The notes under the pieces are model-generated. The model was given only the letters and a program-made list of their open reading frames with translations. It did no database searches and was not told where the DNA came from. From Cardiocondyla obscurior (Eukaryota > Arthropoda > Insecta > Hymenoptera > Formicidae), in the NCBI RefSeq assembly GCF_019399895.1, contig NC_091873.1, forward strand, positions 3,294,001 to 3,358,000: DNA of 64,000 bases. The letters run 5' to 3'. Below are positions 14,790 to 28,000 of this stretch, in pieces. Position numbers and translations under genes: made by a program. Positions within the stretch are counted from its first letter, which is position 1; each line of letters opens with the position of its first letter.

Positions 14790-14939
14790 TTTTTCACCGT
14801 GTACTAGTCTGCTGCGCGTTCTGACCTAGCTAATGCTCACAGCTGAGCACAGAAGCGTCCGCGAGCGCGACATTCAGCGGGTCCGGCAGTCGGAGCGCGC
14901 TAGATCGGTACACGCTGTAGACTAGTACGCGGCGAAAAA
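14790..14939. repeat. Long imperfect inverted repeat (41-nt arms, 68-nt spacer)
   Basis: The left arm 14790-14830 and the reverse complement of the right arm 14899-14939 match at 33 of 41 positions without gaps. They share the block GTACTAGTCT and end in CTAGC. Three of the eight mismatches would be G-U pairs in a plus-strand RNA. The spacer holds a smaller hairpin (GCTCA-CAGC-TGAGC, 14836-14849). GATATC occurs just outside each arm (14775-14780 and 14944-14949). It may be an eroded MITE-like element or a transcribed hairpin; no coding capacity is present. Confidence 0.6.
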
Positions 14940-14999
14940 CGTTGATATCTCATTTTTCTAGATCGTTAATAGCAAAAAATAATTGCCTCACAACATAGT

Positions 15000-15012
15000 T
15001 AGCCAGTGGCTA
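15000..15012. repeat. Perfect 13-nt palindrome
   Basis: TAGCCAGTGGCTA is perfectly self-complementary around a central G. It lies about 60 bases beyond the inverted repeat, in AT-rich DNA. Confidence 0.75.
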
Positions 15013-15121
15013 GATTGATATTAAACAGATTTTTTTTTTACTAACACAATTTTACTCTTTGAATTTTATTCAAGTTAGACACTAATAACAAATACTTTTT
15101 AACAAATCGTGGCTTATACCA

Positions 15122-15136
15122 AGCTAGTCACTAGCT
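15122..15136. repeat. Perfect 15-nt palindrome
   Basis: AGCTAGTCACTAGCT is perfectly self-complementary around a central C. The CTAGCTAAG at its right edge mirrors CTTAGCTAG at 14643-14651, so the two could be short terminal inverted repeats of an approximately 0.5-kb element. That reading is inference. Confidence 0.7.
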
Positions 15137-15139
15137 AAG

Positions 15140-18100
15140 GAATTTAATTAATCTGCGCGATTTAATTACTAGCTGCAAAATCAGAATAGTTAGATGAGGG
15201 TTCTTCAAATATTTTTTTTTATGTTCTTTAAAATATCATTGATGTTATACAAGTATAATTTTAATATAAAAAAGAAAATTCTTAAATCTCTCATTCCCTC
15301 TGAAATTATTGTTGAACATAATATTACATAAATACGTACAATTAATCTCGCGTTTTAACAAGCAGCTTCATCTCTGTCTTTAGATAAATTACAGAGATAG
15401 TTAATAGTAACGATGTGGGCAAAGATTCTCCCCCTTCGTGTTAACGATTTATGCTCGTCGCCGGCGATATATACGCACACATGTAGAGTATATATGTATA
15501 GTTACATTACGAGGCAAGATATATTTCGCCGAGAATTATAGGTGCAGCCTTCGAGTTAAGACGCTTCAGCAAAGAAGTCGTTGAAACCCCTTTCCGGTAA
15601 AAAGGAGATCGTGACTTCCACGGCGGAACGTGTTTACGGCGTCAGGAAATGAATGGCATAAACGTCATACGATACTACACCGAAACCCATAAAGTGAGAT
15701 TATCGTCGAAATTTTACGACTCGCGAGTAATACGCCGGTTGTACCGCGGGCGGACGTTAAGGCTCCAATGCATAATCTTGTTAATTGAAACGGAATTACG
15801 CCCGCCTTCGGGCGCCGGGCTGCGTAGACGAAAGACCGCCCCATTATATTTGCAAATTTTTCAATCTCCGAAATGGAGGAGAAGAGGCCGCCCGGGCGAA
15901 ACGGCGGCGATCAAACGGCGGCTCGTCGTAAGACGAGCGGCGGATCGCATCCGGCGCGTTAATTCTCAACGAGTGAACCCGCGCGATAATATAGTCGTCC
16001 CCGCAATTGCCGCGATCAATCACTTTTGGAAATGGCATCAAACGCAACACAGCAATGAAGTTACGCAACAATTATCGGGATTGGCATTGGGCCCGCTAAT
16101 CGACGAGAAATCAAATTACAGCTATCACATTTGAGATGTCCCGTTCTCTCTTTCGCCGGCAAAGCGACGGTCGAATATAAATATTGGAACGGCGTAACGC
16201 GATTAATATTTTTATGCGTCGATGTTATGCGCCGATTAAGCGCGGCTCGGACAAATTAATGCGCTCGATTATTTTAGCTTGAAGGGTTAATAAAAAAAAT
16301 TAGCGACGCGAAACGGTACGATGATAGAACAGCGCAGGGAAGGGCAACGCGGAGTATATTGTACCGTATATCTTCCGATAATGGCGTTTATAACGTTTGA
16401 TTCATCTTGTTTAAGAGCTAATTTCCGCTGTAATTGTGTAATCGAACGCTCGATGAGATTATCGATACCAGGGCAAGACGGGAGATCAATCGATGAACGC
16501 GAGACTGCGAATCTCATTATGACGAAAATGTACTTATACAGAACTGTCGGGGAAAATTAGGCTGGGAAGTGGCTCGGACGGTTGGCCGCACCAAAGCCTT
16601 TCCCTGGACCACTTGCGCGAAACTTTAATCGTTACTCCGTCCCTTCGAAAGGACGTCAGAATTAAACGCGAGGACGGAATCCTTATGATTAATTCAACAC
16701 ATTATCTTCGAGAACCGCCGGTAGAAATTTAAATAAAGAAACAGTTTCGGTTACACGGTTCCTCACTTAGACTTCCTCTCATTGACGGCATTTAAAACGA
16801 CTTTTCTCGGATTCCGCTGAGATTTTTTTCAGAAAAATTTGTTAAACGGATTAACGCTGCTCAAAGTAATACGTAATTTACATCTGCGTGTGAGCGAACG
16901 AGCCGAACGAAAGTTGTGCAACTTGCGTAATAAAAATGTTTCTCACGATTATTTTGAAAATATGATTACGTGCTGCTAGGCCGCGCACGTCGCAAAAGCT
17001 ATGATTTAATTCCATTGATATATATTTAATCCTTAAAATTTGTTTTCACCATCAGAATAAATTTTTGAATTTCTAGATAATCATATAAGTAGATTAGCCC
17101 GTACGAATAATAGCGCGTGCACGAATTTATGTTTTTACGAGCGGAAGAACTGATGCAGAAAGATCCACGGAATATCGCCGAGACTTCGCCGGAAACGGCC
17201 GTCCGCGTTATTAGCAATTTGCTAGAAATACGATTTATCCGTGTCATGGCGGATTATGTCCGTATCAGTAAATATTACGAACTACGGCGGCGGCCGACCA
17301 CGATCTGGAGAGGAGGCCGGGAGAGAAGAGAGAGAGAGTTGGCTGAAATTTTCGATGGGGTCGGTTTGCTGCGTGGTGGCGGTCGACAGGTCGGTACTAC
17401 TGGAAAACTGCCAGAGTCAAGCGTGGAGTGCAGCGGCGTCCAGATATTCACACGCGATCGTTTCGGAGTGACTAAATGCGAAGGGCGGAGGAGAGAGAGA
17501 AAGAGCGATATAAAGAGAAAGGGCATCTACAACAACCACCGCCCGCCGTGACGTTAAACATCTCCCTCTGTGTTCTCACGTCCGCTACCTTCGCGCTTAA
17601 GATAAAGTAGGCTAAAGCCAGTAACGTGAACTTCCCCGGTTTCTCCGTTCGCAAGGAACTCCGCTTAAACTTCGGATCAATGCTCGCAGAAATTGCACGG
17701 GAGTTTAAACGGAGCGCTCCGGTCTTATCGGGAAATGACTTTCATTCCCGAAATGATCCGAACGCAAGCCTGACGCGGTTCAAATTTTCGATCGACCGTG
17801 GCTGTATGTGCGTGCAACCAGGCGCTTACCTTTCTTTCGCGGAGCGGAAGCTCGCTCGGGAAAGACATGTAAATTTTGATCTCGTCGATTCTCTCTCTCT
17901 CTCCCTCTGTCTCTCTGTTTCTCTACCACCCCCAGTCTTAGATACGACTGAAATTTCGCCAATTTCGCAATTCGATCGAATAGGCGCGTATTAGATACGG
18001 TATTTACGATAACTCGATTAGTAGCTGCTCTTGTTAGCCAAAGACGATTACAATCGCTTGACATATTGCGGTCCCTATGTACCAAGAGCAGCTATAGTTG

Positions 18101-20749
18101 CCTAACTGGAAATGACGTCGTAATAACTTGGAGCGCAATCCTCGAGTGCGCTTACTAGTTCACCGAACCGAATCATCCGCTATCTCGCCCGTACAAAAGG
18201 ACGAGAATGACATTTTCTCGCGACGCTGATTCACGTGAGGCGGAGAGCGCCCGCCTTTGTCAATTCGGCTCTGTACTCAAGCGAATTTATTTACAACAAG
18301 ATAGAGACGTATTTTTGTGCGTACACGGAAGGATTAAACGATGCTTAGTTACTCCGTTATTCGGCTCGAAGGCGGCTGTATTTATTATTCCGCAACTCCC
18401 GCCACCTTTCGATCGATCTTTTTTCTTTTATTCATTTTGGCTCTCCACTCGGCCGCTGTTTCTCCGTTTTCTCTCTTTCTCTCTCCCTCTTTCTCTATTT
18501 CTCTCTTTCTTTCTCTCTTCCTTTTTTTATCTCGCAACGTTCCTTCCACCGAAGCGAGAGAAACGTGTGGAATCTTAACGCGTCCTCTGCCATCGGTACA
18601 GTTTAACTTTGGTAGCAAGCTGAATTCCTAACTAGCATAATCCACGCTGTTGCGCCGAGCTCGCCGGCCAATTAGTGCAAGCTCAGCACGCGAAAATCCT
18701 CAACAAAGAAAAAGTTCAGACGAGTTGTAAACGTTCAAATTAATAGCGCGACATGCGCGAGAGTAATGAAGCAATTTTGCATTTTATCAACGTTCCTATA
18801 ATGAATTCTCTGATTGAGCGCCGCGTATCGTCGCCAGAAGGAACGCATCGAAAAATAATGTCACTTGATTAAAACAAGTAATCACGTCGCAATATAAATA
18901 ATACCGTCACAATTATCGAAACGGCTATGTATTAAAATTAATTATTAAGACGGGTATAATAAGCCTGTAATAACAGTAATTCATGATTATTCACGTTCGG
19001 TGTAATAACATTACAAGAAGGTACGTTTCTTTCTCACGGGCCTTCCCCTCGTCTTCCCTTCGAGAAAAGTTACTCTACGCCGAGAAAACGACCAAATAAA
19101 GTAGCAATCACGAAAAAATATTTCACAGAGGCAGGGTCTCTCTCGACGTACACTCGATCCGCGGTTTTTCGCCCGTAGCAGTGCGAAAAAAGAGCGAGGA
19201 GGTGGCCCGGATATCCGACTTAATCATCCTCCTTTATTAGAGTAATTTAAGTATCTAATTATTATATGGAAATTTCCCTCGGGTTGCAGAGACCCTTGAT
19301 ACAATTTTTCTTGCACAAGTTCGGATCTACCTCCGGGGCAATTCGCCTTTCTTCTTCTCTCCTTTTCGCGCGCGGTCCGGTTCTCTTTATATCGAATGCT
19401 TTAAAAGTTCGCCGGGAACTTTTGTCTTCCACGTGTAAAATTAACCCTCTTTCCGCCCGCTTGGTCCTTCGCTTTTCGAGCCGGAAAGACGACTTCCCTC
19501 CCACTCTCCCTCCCTAACGGCGAACATTATCCTGATTATGTCGTCTGTTATATTATCGCGATAAGGATCACTGACGGACAGTCGGTGTAATGCTATGTTT
19601 AACGATGTCGTTAGGCGAAATCGAAAACTTTCTTTTGCCGTGTTATACACACCCCGCGTACGCGGCCCCGCTACCATATCGCGGAAACTTTCGCCTCGAT
19701 CGCGCGCATTACTCGACAGTATCCTGAAATATACTCCGCAAAGTAGTAAAGTCGCGCCTTTAAGAGAACAAGCGCGCACGGGTACTTTTATCACGCACAG
19801 CTGGCGAAGCTGTTTCCATATCTTTGCGCGAATCGCGAGTGTGTGAATCGTCCGGCCGCGAAATAATACATTTCGACGATGTGTAAACTCGACGTTCCGC
19901 CCGGATTTTTTACGATCACGCGAAATTACGCGAAAGCCGCGAGGATCTCGCCGATAATCGCAGAAGCGAGGTGGAAGCGAGACCAAGCGCCGCGTTAAAA
20001 TTACGACTCGCATTACGTGCTTGCGCAGTCAATTAACATCCCATTTTGCCAGAGCAAATATTCGCCGGGCGACCGCGAAAGGAGTAGCGTGATCGAGTTT
20101 AAAATCTCTGAAGTGTATTTTTGTTGTATAATACCGCGCGCGAAGGGATAAGGAGCGTAACTATGTCTTTTTATCGAAAACTAATTTGATAATGGAAAAG
20201 ATTCGTAGCGCTTATAACTCGTTGGAAAAGTTCTCCGCAAAGCGAAGTCCCGGCTTTCGGCTCTCTCAGAAATTATGTGCTCTTCACGAGCACTCGATGT
20301 TTCTCCCCCAGTTTCCATTTCTCCGCGCGCTCGCGCGCTTCCAGGTTTTCATTTCTTAAACTCACTCCCGGAGTTATCATGCTCGCAGGCAACGGTCGTG
20401 TTGTGCAGGTAGCTCCCGACTTCCGGGATTAATGCGCTTCTGAAAACTATCTTGTAAATCATATTCGTCTAAAGCGCGGAGCGCAATTTTCCCGTCGTAA
20501 ATACAGGCAGCCTTTATTTCCCGCGATTTTGATTTACGCGGAAGAGCCTCGTTTCGCCGCTGCTACTGAGGTGAAACCGTTAATCGCGAGTATGCTAATA
20601 AAGCTACTCCGCACCTGACGTGCGTGCGCTGCACGGTCTTACTAGGATTGGCGGATCAGTAGGTAGATCGAGGCGCGTGCTAAATAAAATATACATACAC
20701 CGCCAGGCCCCACAATTACCGTGCTTCGATAGTGCAACCCCGAGAGATT
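15140..20749. other. Unassigned region
   Basis: It begins AT-rich (15180-15400) and then becomes CpG-rich. Open frames at 15649-16134 plus and 19441-20013 minus have no recognisable domain. Polypyrimidine tracts occur at about 17890-17925 and 18465-18528. Confidence 0.45.
18465..18528. repeat. Polypyrimidine (CT-rich) tract
   Basis: Nearly pure C/T on the plus strand with TCTCTTTC-type units. Its conceptual proteins are Ser/Leu/Phe repeats on plus and Glu/Arg/Lys repeats on minus. Confidence 0.85.
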
Positions 20750-22040
20750 AATTAGAGCTTAACGCTATCTCAATGTGAAAATGTCAAAATATGTCATAAA
20801 TTATAAGGGATCAAAATTAGCGAAAGGTAGTTGCGTAACTCCCACCTAAAACCCGCAGTTATTATTTTAAACACAGCAAAATTGGACTATATTATAATTA
20901 ATGTTCTATTTCGCGATATTTATCGATTTTCCACAAAAAAAAAACGAGTAAATAATTTTGGGGTTTATATAAAATTTAAATATAATTACCCACGTTTCTT
21001 TTTATTAAATAAATCGCTGTGGTTTGTATATTAGTAACTGTTAAATATTCTATGCTCTTTTTACTCGACACGTAAAAAGGATCTTCGAGCGACATTTTCT
21101 TTTGCACCAGCTTACATTATACTTAGTTCTGGCAAAATGAAAGAAAGTGTGGACTTTATGTTGTGTAAAAAAAAAAAAAAAAAAAATTTGAGAGTAAAGG
21201 GGAAAATAAAGTATCGTACTTATTAATAAGCATTTATATAAATTTATTATTTATATAATTATTTATTTTACAATATAATATAGCAAATATTGTATCTTGA
21301 AATTTATTATTGTTTATGAACTTTTTTATTTTTTACTAATTATCTAAGTACAAAAAAAACTTAGAGAAACTGGCTTGATTAATTTTATTATTATGTCTTA
21401 ATTATATTCACGTTTAAGAATATATTTCCTTTTCTACTTGCAACGCGAAAAATCTTAAATTTCTCTAATAATTGATACATATCTTGTATCAATTAGTATT
21501 TTTGTATAACACTATCCAAGTATGAATATAATTGAGACGATACAGATATTTATAATTCCTCTCTCTCTCAGTTTTATAAATTTATTCGATTTTATACGGC
21601 GAATCAACGAAATCCCGAATACGATCCCGGATTAAGTACTCGTTTCCATCCGCTTTAGTTTATCTATTTTAAGGCAATGGATCAATGAGAGAGGCTACAT
21701 TTGTAACGAATACGTTCTTAACTTAATACGTGTATATATAATCGTTATGATTTACATAAATTTATTACTACAATCAAATATGAGAAATATTTTTATTGTA
21801 TCATTTATTTAGTCACAAACGTATAGCATTTTCGAGTCTTCATTTACTTTCTTTAGATAAGCAAGTTGTTTTAACAGTTCTTCGGACTCTTAGCACGTTG
21901 CTCATCAAGCACCATTTTCGGTAATTAAATAATGAAACAAATATTAAAATAATTATACAAAATCTTCTTCAATTCGCTGTATATTTCAACAACCGCGAAT
22001 GAGAGACAGACTTTCTTTTTTTTTTCTTTTTTTTTCTTTT
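20750..22040. other. AT-rich block, no gene
   Basis: CpG-poor, AT-rich DNA that contrasts sharply with its flanks, dense in TTTAT/AATAT strings and including an A run at 21168-21186. No frame of interest and no transposon ends were recognised. It is consistent with intron or intergenic DNA. Confidence 0.6.
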
Positions 22041-25000
22041 GGGTGGGTCTAAGAATATTCTATCGCGCCACTGAATTTCGCTCGCAAACAAATTCTACAG
22101 TTTTCACTGATCCAATCTCGTCGGCGATACTTCGAGCACGTGTATTACGCGCGAGCAGAGGCTACTCGTTGAGGTTACTTGGCTGTAGAGGTATAAGAAG
22201 CGGAGAAAAGTATAAGGCGTACCAAAGTGAGCGGTTAGATACGTCGGTATGTGTCGCGATCGCGTGTCGAGCGGCAATACAGCGATAATAACGTTCCCTC
22301 TCGCGACCGTTCATTTCGCGGCGCCGTGGAAAAACGCGAATCCGCGAGATACGCGACGTGCTGCGGAAGCGGGACCGTCCGATAAAGATAACCGTGGACC
22401 GATAATGCTAATGCGTGAAAGCGAGGACTAACAAAAAACTATAACTCTCCATTGGCTTCTCGCGGTGGAATGGCACGATGACGTTGCCGCGAGCCACGAG
22501 CTGCTGATTCGTCAGTTCGAGCTTTCGATGTGCAGTGATAACGCGGTGACTTTCATGTACCTTTGTATACCGCGCGCCGTTGTATCGCACGCAAAACTAG
22601 TCGCCCGAGGCCAAGGCCGTCCGTTGACCGATTGGTGCGCTCGAAAGTCGATGACCTATACTTTTATGTAAAATAATCGCGCCGAATATTCGCTCACCGA
22701 GAGAATTTTGCCTTCGATATTTTGTTGTACCGAGAAAAAGATGTAATTACATAGTGGTTTACAACCACGATGTTTTTGAATAATTCGCACTACTAAGATT
22801 TCTTTGCACTTTTGACGCGTTTTTCGTCAATTTTCTTCGAACGAGCCTAGTATTTTCACAATACGTTGCTTTTGTAAATGTAATTTTTTTTATTACTATT
22901 TCGAGCGATAAAAAGTGTCGCTTAACTGAAGCTACTCTTGCGGCGCAATGCTTTAATAATGACATTGTCAATTATTATTAGATCGTGAGAATTTTAATTT
23001 CGAAATTTCGGAAGGAACAAAAGTGGTACGATTTTTAATAATTCATTGTCGGGCATGTTCGCGATAACGAGTCGCAATTAAATTACCGCGTAAAGTATGA
23101 CAGGTTGAGCATCGCATTTTCTTCAGTCGTTCAAGCTCGTCCGATTATAATTGTTAAAGTTATTAAATGTTTTGTTCGCCGCGACGCGAAATCATCGGCG
23201 CGATATTGATCGTTTATAAATCAAAGGGTATTACGGCCCTCGACGTTTTCGCATTAGAATTTTCAGCTCTAATTAATCTTCGGAATATGTTATTAAAGTA
23301 TACGTACAGAGCATGCGGGATACCTTGTATTCCCGGAACGCGTAACTTTTGCTGCAGAAGTGGAAGCGCATTATTCATGGAGATTTCTCTAAATTCACGG
23401 CGCGCGCTATAATTAGCATGTATCGATCGGCAAATAATTCCAAAGGGTTTGAGCTTTCCCCGGCGCCTTAAAATACTCGATAAACGATCGAGCAATAACA
23501 GGACAACTAAAAATAAGCGTCACATTGCGAGTTGATGCAGGTTAAAAAAAAAAGTTAAAAATAAAAAAAAAGTTGAAATAAATCGTATTTTATTTCGAGC
23601 GTTTTATCTGCGTTTTATTTCGCGCAATGACGAAACAATTCGACGCAACGCGATAGAGGTGCCGCACTTTTCCTGCGAAACGTCGTAGACGGGAAGACTT
23701 TTCTTTTTTTTTTTTTTAACGTTCCAACTGTCAACTGGATATACCTCGTCGCGTTTCTCGTCTACAATGAGCTCAGGCGTCGTTTAGAGTTGTCGCGCCA
23801 AGTTCTCGAATCAGTCGGCGAAGTTCGGGAACGGCGGCAGAATACGTTTTTGTCCGTAGTTAACGGCGCGAGTCCGCGATCAACGGCCACTAAACCGCGC
23901 GAGTAGCGAGGAAAAGGAAAATAAAGAAGCCTGAGCATGCGAGAAGCGCGTCCGACGTCGCTTTTCTCGTTACGAACTCATTAGCCTAAGCGCATATGCA
24001 TATACGTGCACGCCGAGAGAGAAATGCGGTTAAATTAGCTATAAACTATAGTATACTCTGACAGCAACGATTATTTACAGCCGTCCTAACATGGGCAAGG
24101 GTAAATTTCCTTTTTTCCCTTGCGATTCGCCGCGAGCGCGGCATTACCGGGGCACTCAATTTCGCGAGTTATCTCGCGACGTGTCGATTTTAGCACCGTC
24201 GTTCTTTTGAATTTAATTTTAAATGAACTTTTTATGTGCAACGTATAACAAATACCTAATCTGAATAATGTAACGACGTGCGTGAAAGACGCCGTTGTGT
24301 TAATTAATTACACGGTTTTTATAACGAATGTAAAGGGAGACTGAGCAGGCCGCGGGTTCGCGTTACCAATAAAAATTGACACCCTTGTAGTTCTCATTCG
24401 TCGCGGTTAACGAGGGCAGCGATATCGTGACGCATTGTCTTCTTCCATGACGCAACCGCGAATTGCCGACCGGACAATCAACCACACCGACTACTCGCGG
24501 CTCAACACCTTCTCCACTACCTTCTTACGTCATATCGGGCTTAAGAACCTCTTCGTGCCTCTGAGCCTTTTTAGAGGCTAAGCTATCCGATAGCGCCATT
24601 TACGCGTTCTCGTATATTGCCCGCTAAATTCTAATATCGCGAAAACTTCCGCTTTCTTTATCTTGACGGGAGGGGAGGAGAAAGAAAGGAAACGAGGGTG
24701 ACGTCGTTTCGTCATTTTCGAAAATAGACTGCACGCGACGAGAAGGGCGGCGTCGAAACGTCGTATTCACGTCTCGCGATATCAAAGTATCACTCTTGGA
24801 ATTCACGGCGCATTCACAACGCGTATTGAAATCGAATCGCGCGACGTCGCTTGACGCCCCGCGAATATATATTATACTTTCCGTGAGCGGCGTAATGAAA
24901 TATCAATAAACACGAGGGATCGCGAAGCGAGAATGCACTGTCGCCGATAGCGATGTAGACCGGGGTAAACGCCAAAGCGTCGAAAGGAACGAGCGGATCC

Positions 25001-28000
25001 GGTAAGATCGCCCTCGGCGGATGAGATTTGTAGCGGCGCGGCGCAGCTTCACCGACGTGATGCGTTGCATTATTCACTTCTACGCGCGACCAGTATCGTC
25101 CGCCTTCCTGAAGCCTGTCTGAAACCTCCGCGGCTTTTCGACTAACTCCGACAGGCGCTTTGGCATCGATACCACGAAACCGCCTTCGACATTCGACCCG
25201 CGTACGCTCTCCCGGTGGTTTCTGCATCTCACGCTGCAACTCCGTTTAAGCAACAGCAATCAAACGTATCATACACTCGTTTTTTTTTATCCCGCGAACT
25301 TGTCGCCGGCGAAAATTGGCTAATACATTTTTTTCCGTTCGCGATTTTAAACATAAGTATATCAAAAAATTTTTTTTGAATTTTTTACCTCGCATATTAT
25401 TAAACAATCTTATTTGTACATCTGTAATAATTTAGTCGCAGAGTTGAATAATCCACTTAAGGATAATGCACCTCGTGCGATTTACAGCCAGGGCTCCCGA
25501 GAAAGACGTTAATATTAGGAGTTTAAGGATTAAGCACAGGGTCTGTTACTTGGATTTTTGGAATTCCGCATTCGCGCGGCAATATGGAACGTTCGAACGT
25601 ATTTATTATTTCGGTGTTATTTATTTGATTCAATATTGATGCGCCATCATCAACGAAATACTCCGCTGCGTATTCGAGATATTACGAAATCCAGGTCTTT
25701 TATATCTATCTCTTTTCCCCTATCCTTCTCTTTATCTCTGCTTTTCACATACACGCGGTGCACGCAAGTATTTCAACTATGTCGACTACAAAGTTCCTTT
25801 CGGTATCGACAACCACATGGACACTCGCGCGGCGCTTTGACTTTCACAACGAAACGTATAAATGCAGCTGCGCATTTGACTCGGATTGAAATTTTCGGTG
25901 AATATTCCTCTCTCTTCTGATCTTCTGTCCTCTGGATTTCGGTTGAGATTTTCATGGTCCAATTCGCGCTGTTGTTCACTTCGATGATTCGCCACTACCG
26001 CGGCGTGCGGGACAAAGACACGGCGATACTCATCCCGGTCGCCATCCGAATTTCTCTTTAGCTAAACGAAACTAATGCCGGAGGTCTTTATAAAAGCGTG
26101 ACGTTAAACGGCTAATTCCTCTATTATAAATCTAAGAAAGTCCCGCGACTTTTTAATGCGTATCCACCTGATTTATCTCGGCAATTATTAAATTCCTCCT
26201 CGCGAAACTTTCGTTCGGGAAATTTATGCAACAGCCCGCTCGCATTTTTCCGTTCTTCCACGGCCACGTTGACAACTTCTTCGGCTATTAACGAACTTTT
26301 AAATGTTTGCTGAAAAAGGAAAAAAAAAAGAAGAAAAAAAAAAAAGAAAGAAAAGCGGAACGAACCGCGCGCGCCGAATATCATTTCAATAATAATGCCG
26401 AATAAGGCGACGGGGACGCGCGTCGCGGCAGCTGCGGCTTTTCGGATGCGGGGCTTCGTTCTCTCGCTGCTGCTGCAGTCGCCCCGTAAGTTTTCGTTAG
26501 TCGGGAACGAATGGAAATTAATTTATGAAAGAGCAGTTTACCACCCGATTCTTAGCTAAGTAAGAACGCCGTCTAATGTTGGAGTTTACCCGAGTTATCC
26601 CTGCCGCTTTCAGGCATAATGACAGTCGGACGGCCCGATTCATTAATGCCCTTATAAAAGATAAATCTATGGCGATTATTCATCGCGTATTAAACATAAA
26701 TGAGTTTACGCTGTAGATTGTTTTACTGCGAATTGGCTGGAGTGCTTTTACACCGTTAAAAAATTAATGCGACGGGAAATATGTAACAATTAACGCGCTC
26801 GGGATGCGTTTCTAATTCACCTACCTGCTGGATGTTAGCATTTGTAATATCGTTTTTTTTTTCCTCTTTATCTCTCTCGTTCTTTTTTTTTTTTTTGTTA
26901 ATAAATGATCTATCGTTTATTTGCTTCTAATACTCGTTTCAAACAAGCAAATTTTCAAATTGCTACTTAAGACGTTAATTGCGTTAGAAATATATGTATG
27001 TTAGTGTTACTTGTGTAAAGGTGCTCTTCTTACAGACTCGTCGCAAATTAAATACCGCTTAATTAACCGTGTCATAAGGTACATAATTCACAGCGCTACG
27101 TCGTCGATCTCGCGGATTCCATTCTAGAACTCGATTAAAGCGAGAGTTCGTTATTTGCAGAAATGAAATTACCTTTCGTAAACATCGAAAAAAGAATTCT
27201 GCAGCGTCATAAAGTTTACCGTAAATAGCGGCAAGAGCAAATTTTTTGAAGCCACTCTGCGTTCTGACGAAACCTCGTCTTCGACTATTGACTACGACGT
27301 TAAACATAAATAATCATTAGAAGTGAAAATATTTATTTTTACCCTTTGCGCACATTTGTGGCGCGTTAACAGCGAACTTATCAATTTTTATTCTCTTTAT
27401 TTTATTTATATGTAGCGCAACAGTCGAATTGTGTCCATTGGATAATTATTTTGACGGAACAGACTTTTGTGTCGAGCGTTATTTCACGTCGCATATGCCG
27501 GTGTCGCGCGGGCGATGTCGCAGAAATAGGAATCTGGAGAGTTTTGAGGGCGGGCGCGTTTTGAGGGCGAGAGAGGTGATAAAACGTATTAAAGCTCAAC
27601 GCGGGCAATTTGCGCGAAAGATTTGTCGAAGTAAGCCGTGCGCTTTGGCTTAGAAAAGCCGGCATTTTTCAACGCACGCTTCATTATCTTCGAAACCGAA
27701 GTAGTTTCCAGTCGGTGGAGCACATTTATATCGCGGTGCGCGCGCTGTGCTCGCGCGTTAAATCGTTGCCTTTATTCAAGGCTCGACGCGCGACCAGTCA
27801 TTTATCTCGTGAAATCAACCGGTCGGCCATAACGTCATAGAACAAGTTAAATACAATCACGTAAATAATCTCGTTCTATTTCCGTCGATTAAAATCCGCA
27901 ATAAAACCTGATATTACGCATAGAATCCCTACGCGCGTAACCCGGCACCGCTATGCACATAGCGGCTGTAAAATAATTGCCTTAATACAACTACACAATA

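Noticed and set aside
15649..16134. 161-codon plus-strand ATG frame
   Set aside because: Arg-rich centre with an open minus-strand frame opposite, and no recognisable family.
19441..20013. 190-codon minus-strand frame
   Set aside because: Arg/Ser-rich with repetitive Glu/Gly/Ser at the end, an antisense frame is also open, and no motif or splice support was found.
24558..24582. GCCTCT...AGAGGC hairpin with an internal T run
   Set aside because: It resembles an intrinsic terminator, but this is eukaryotic DNA and the stem is only six base pairs.
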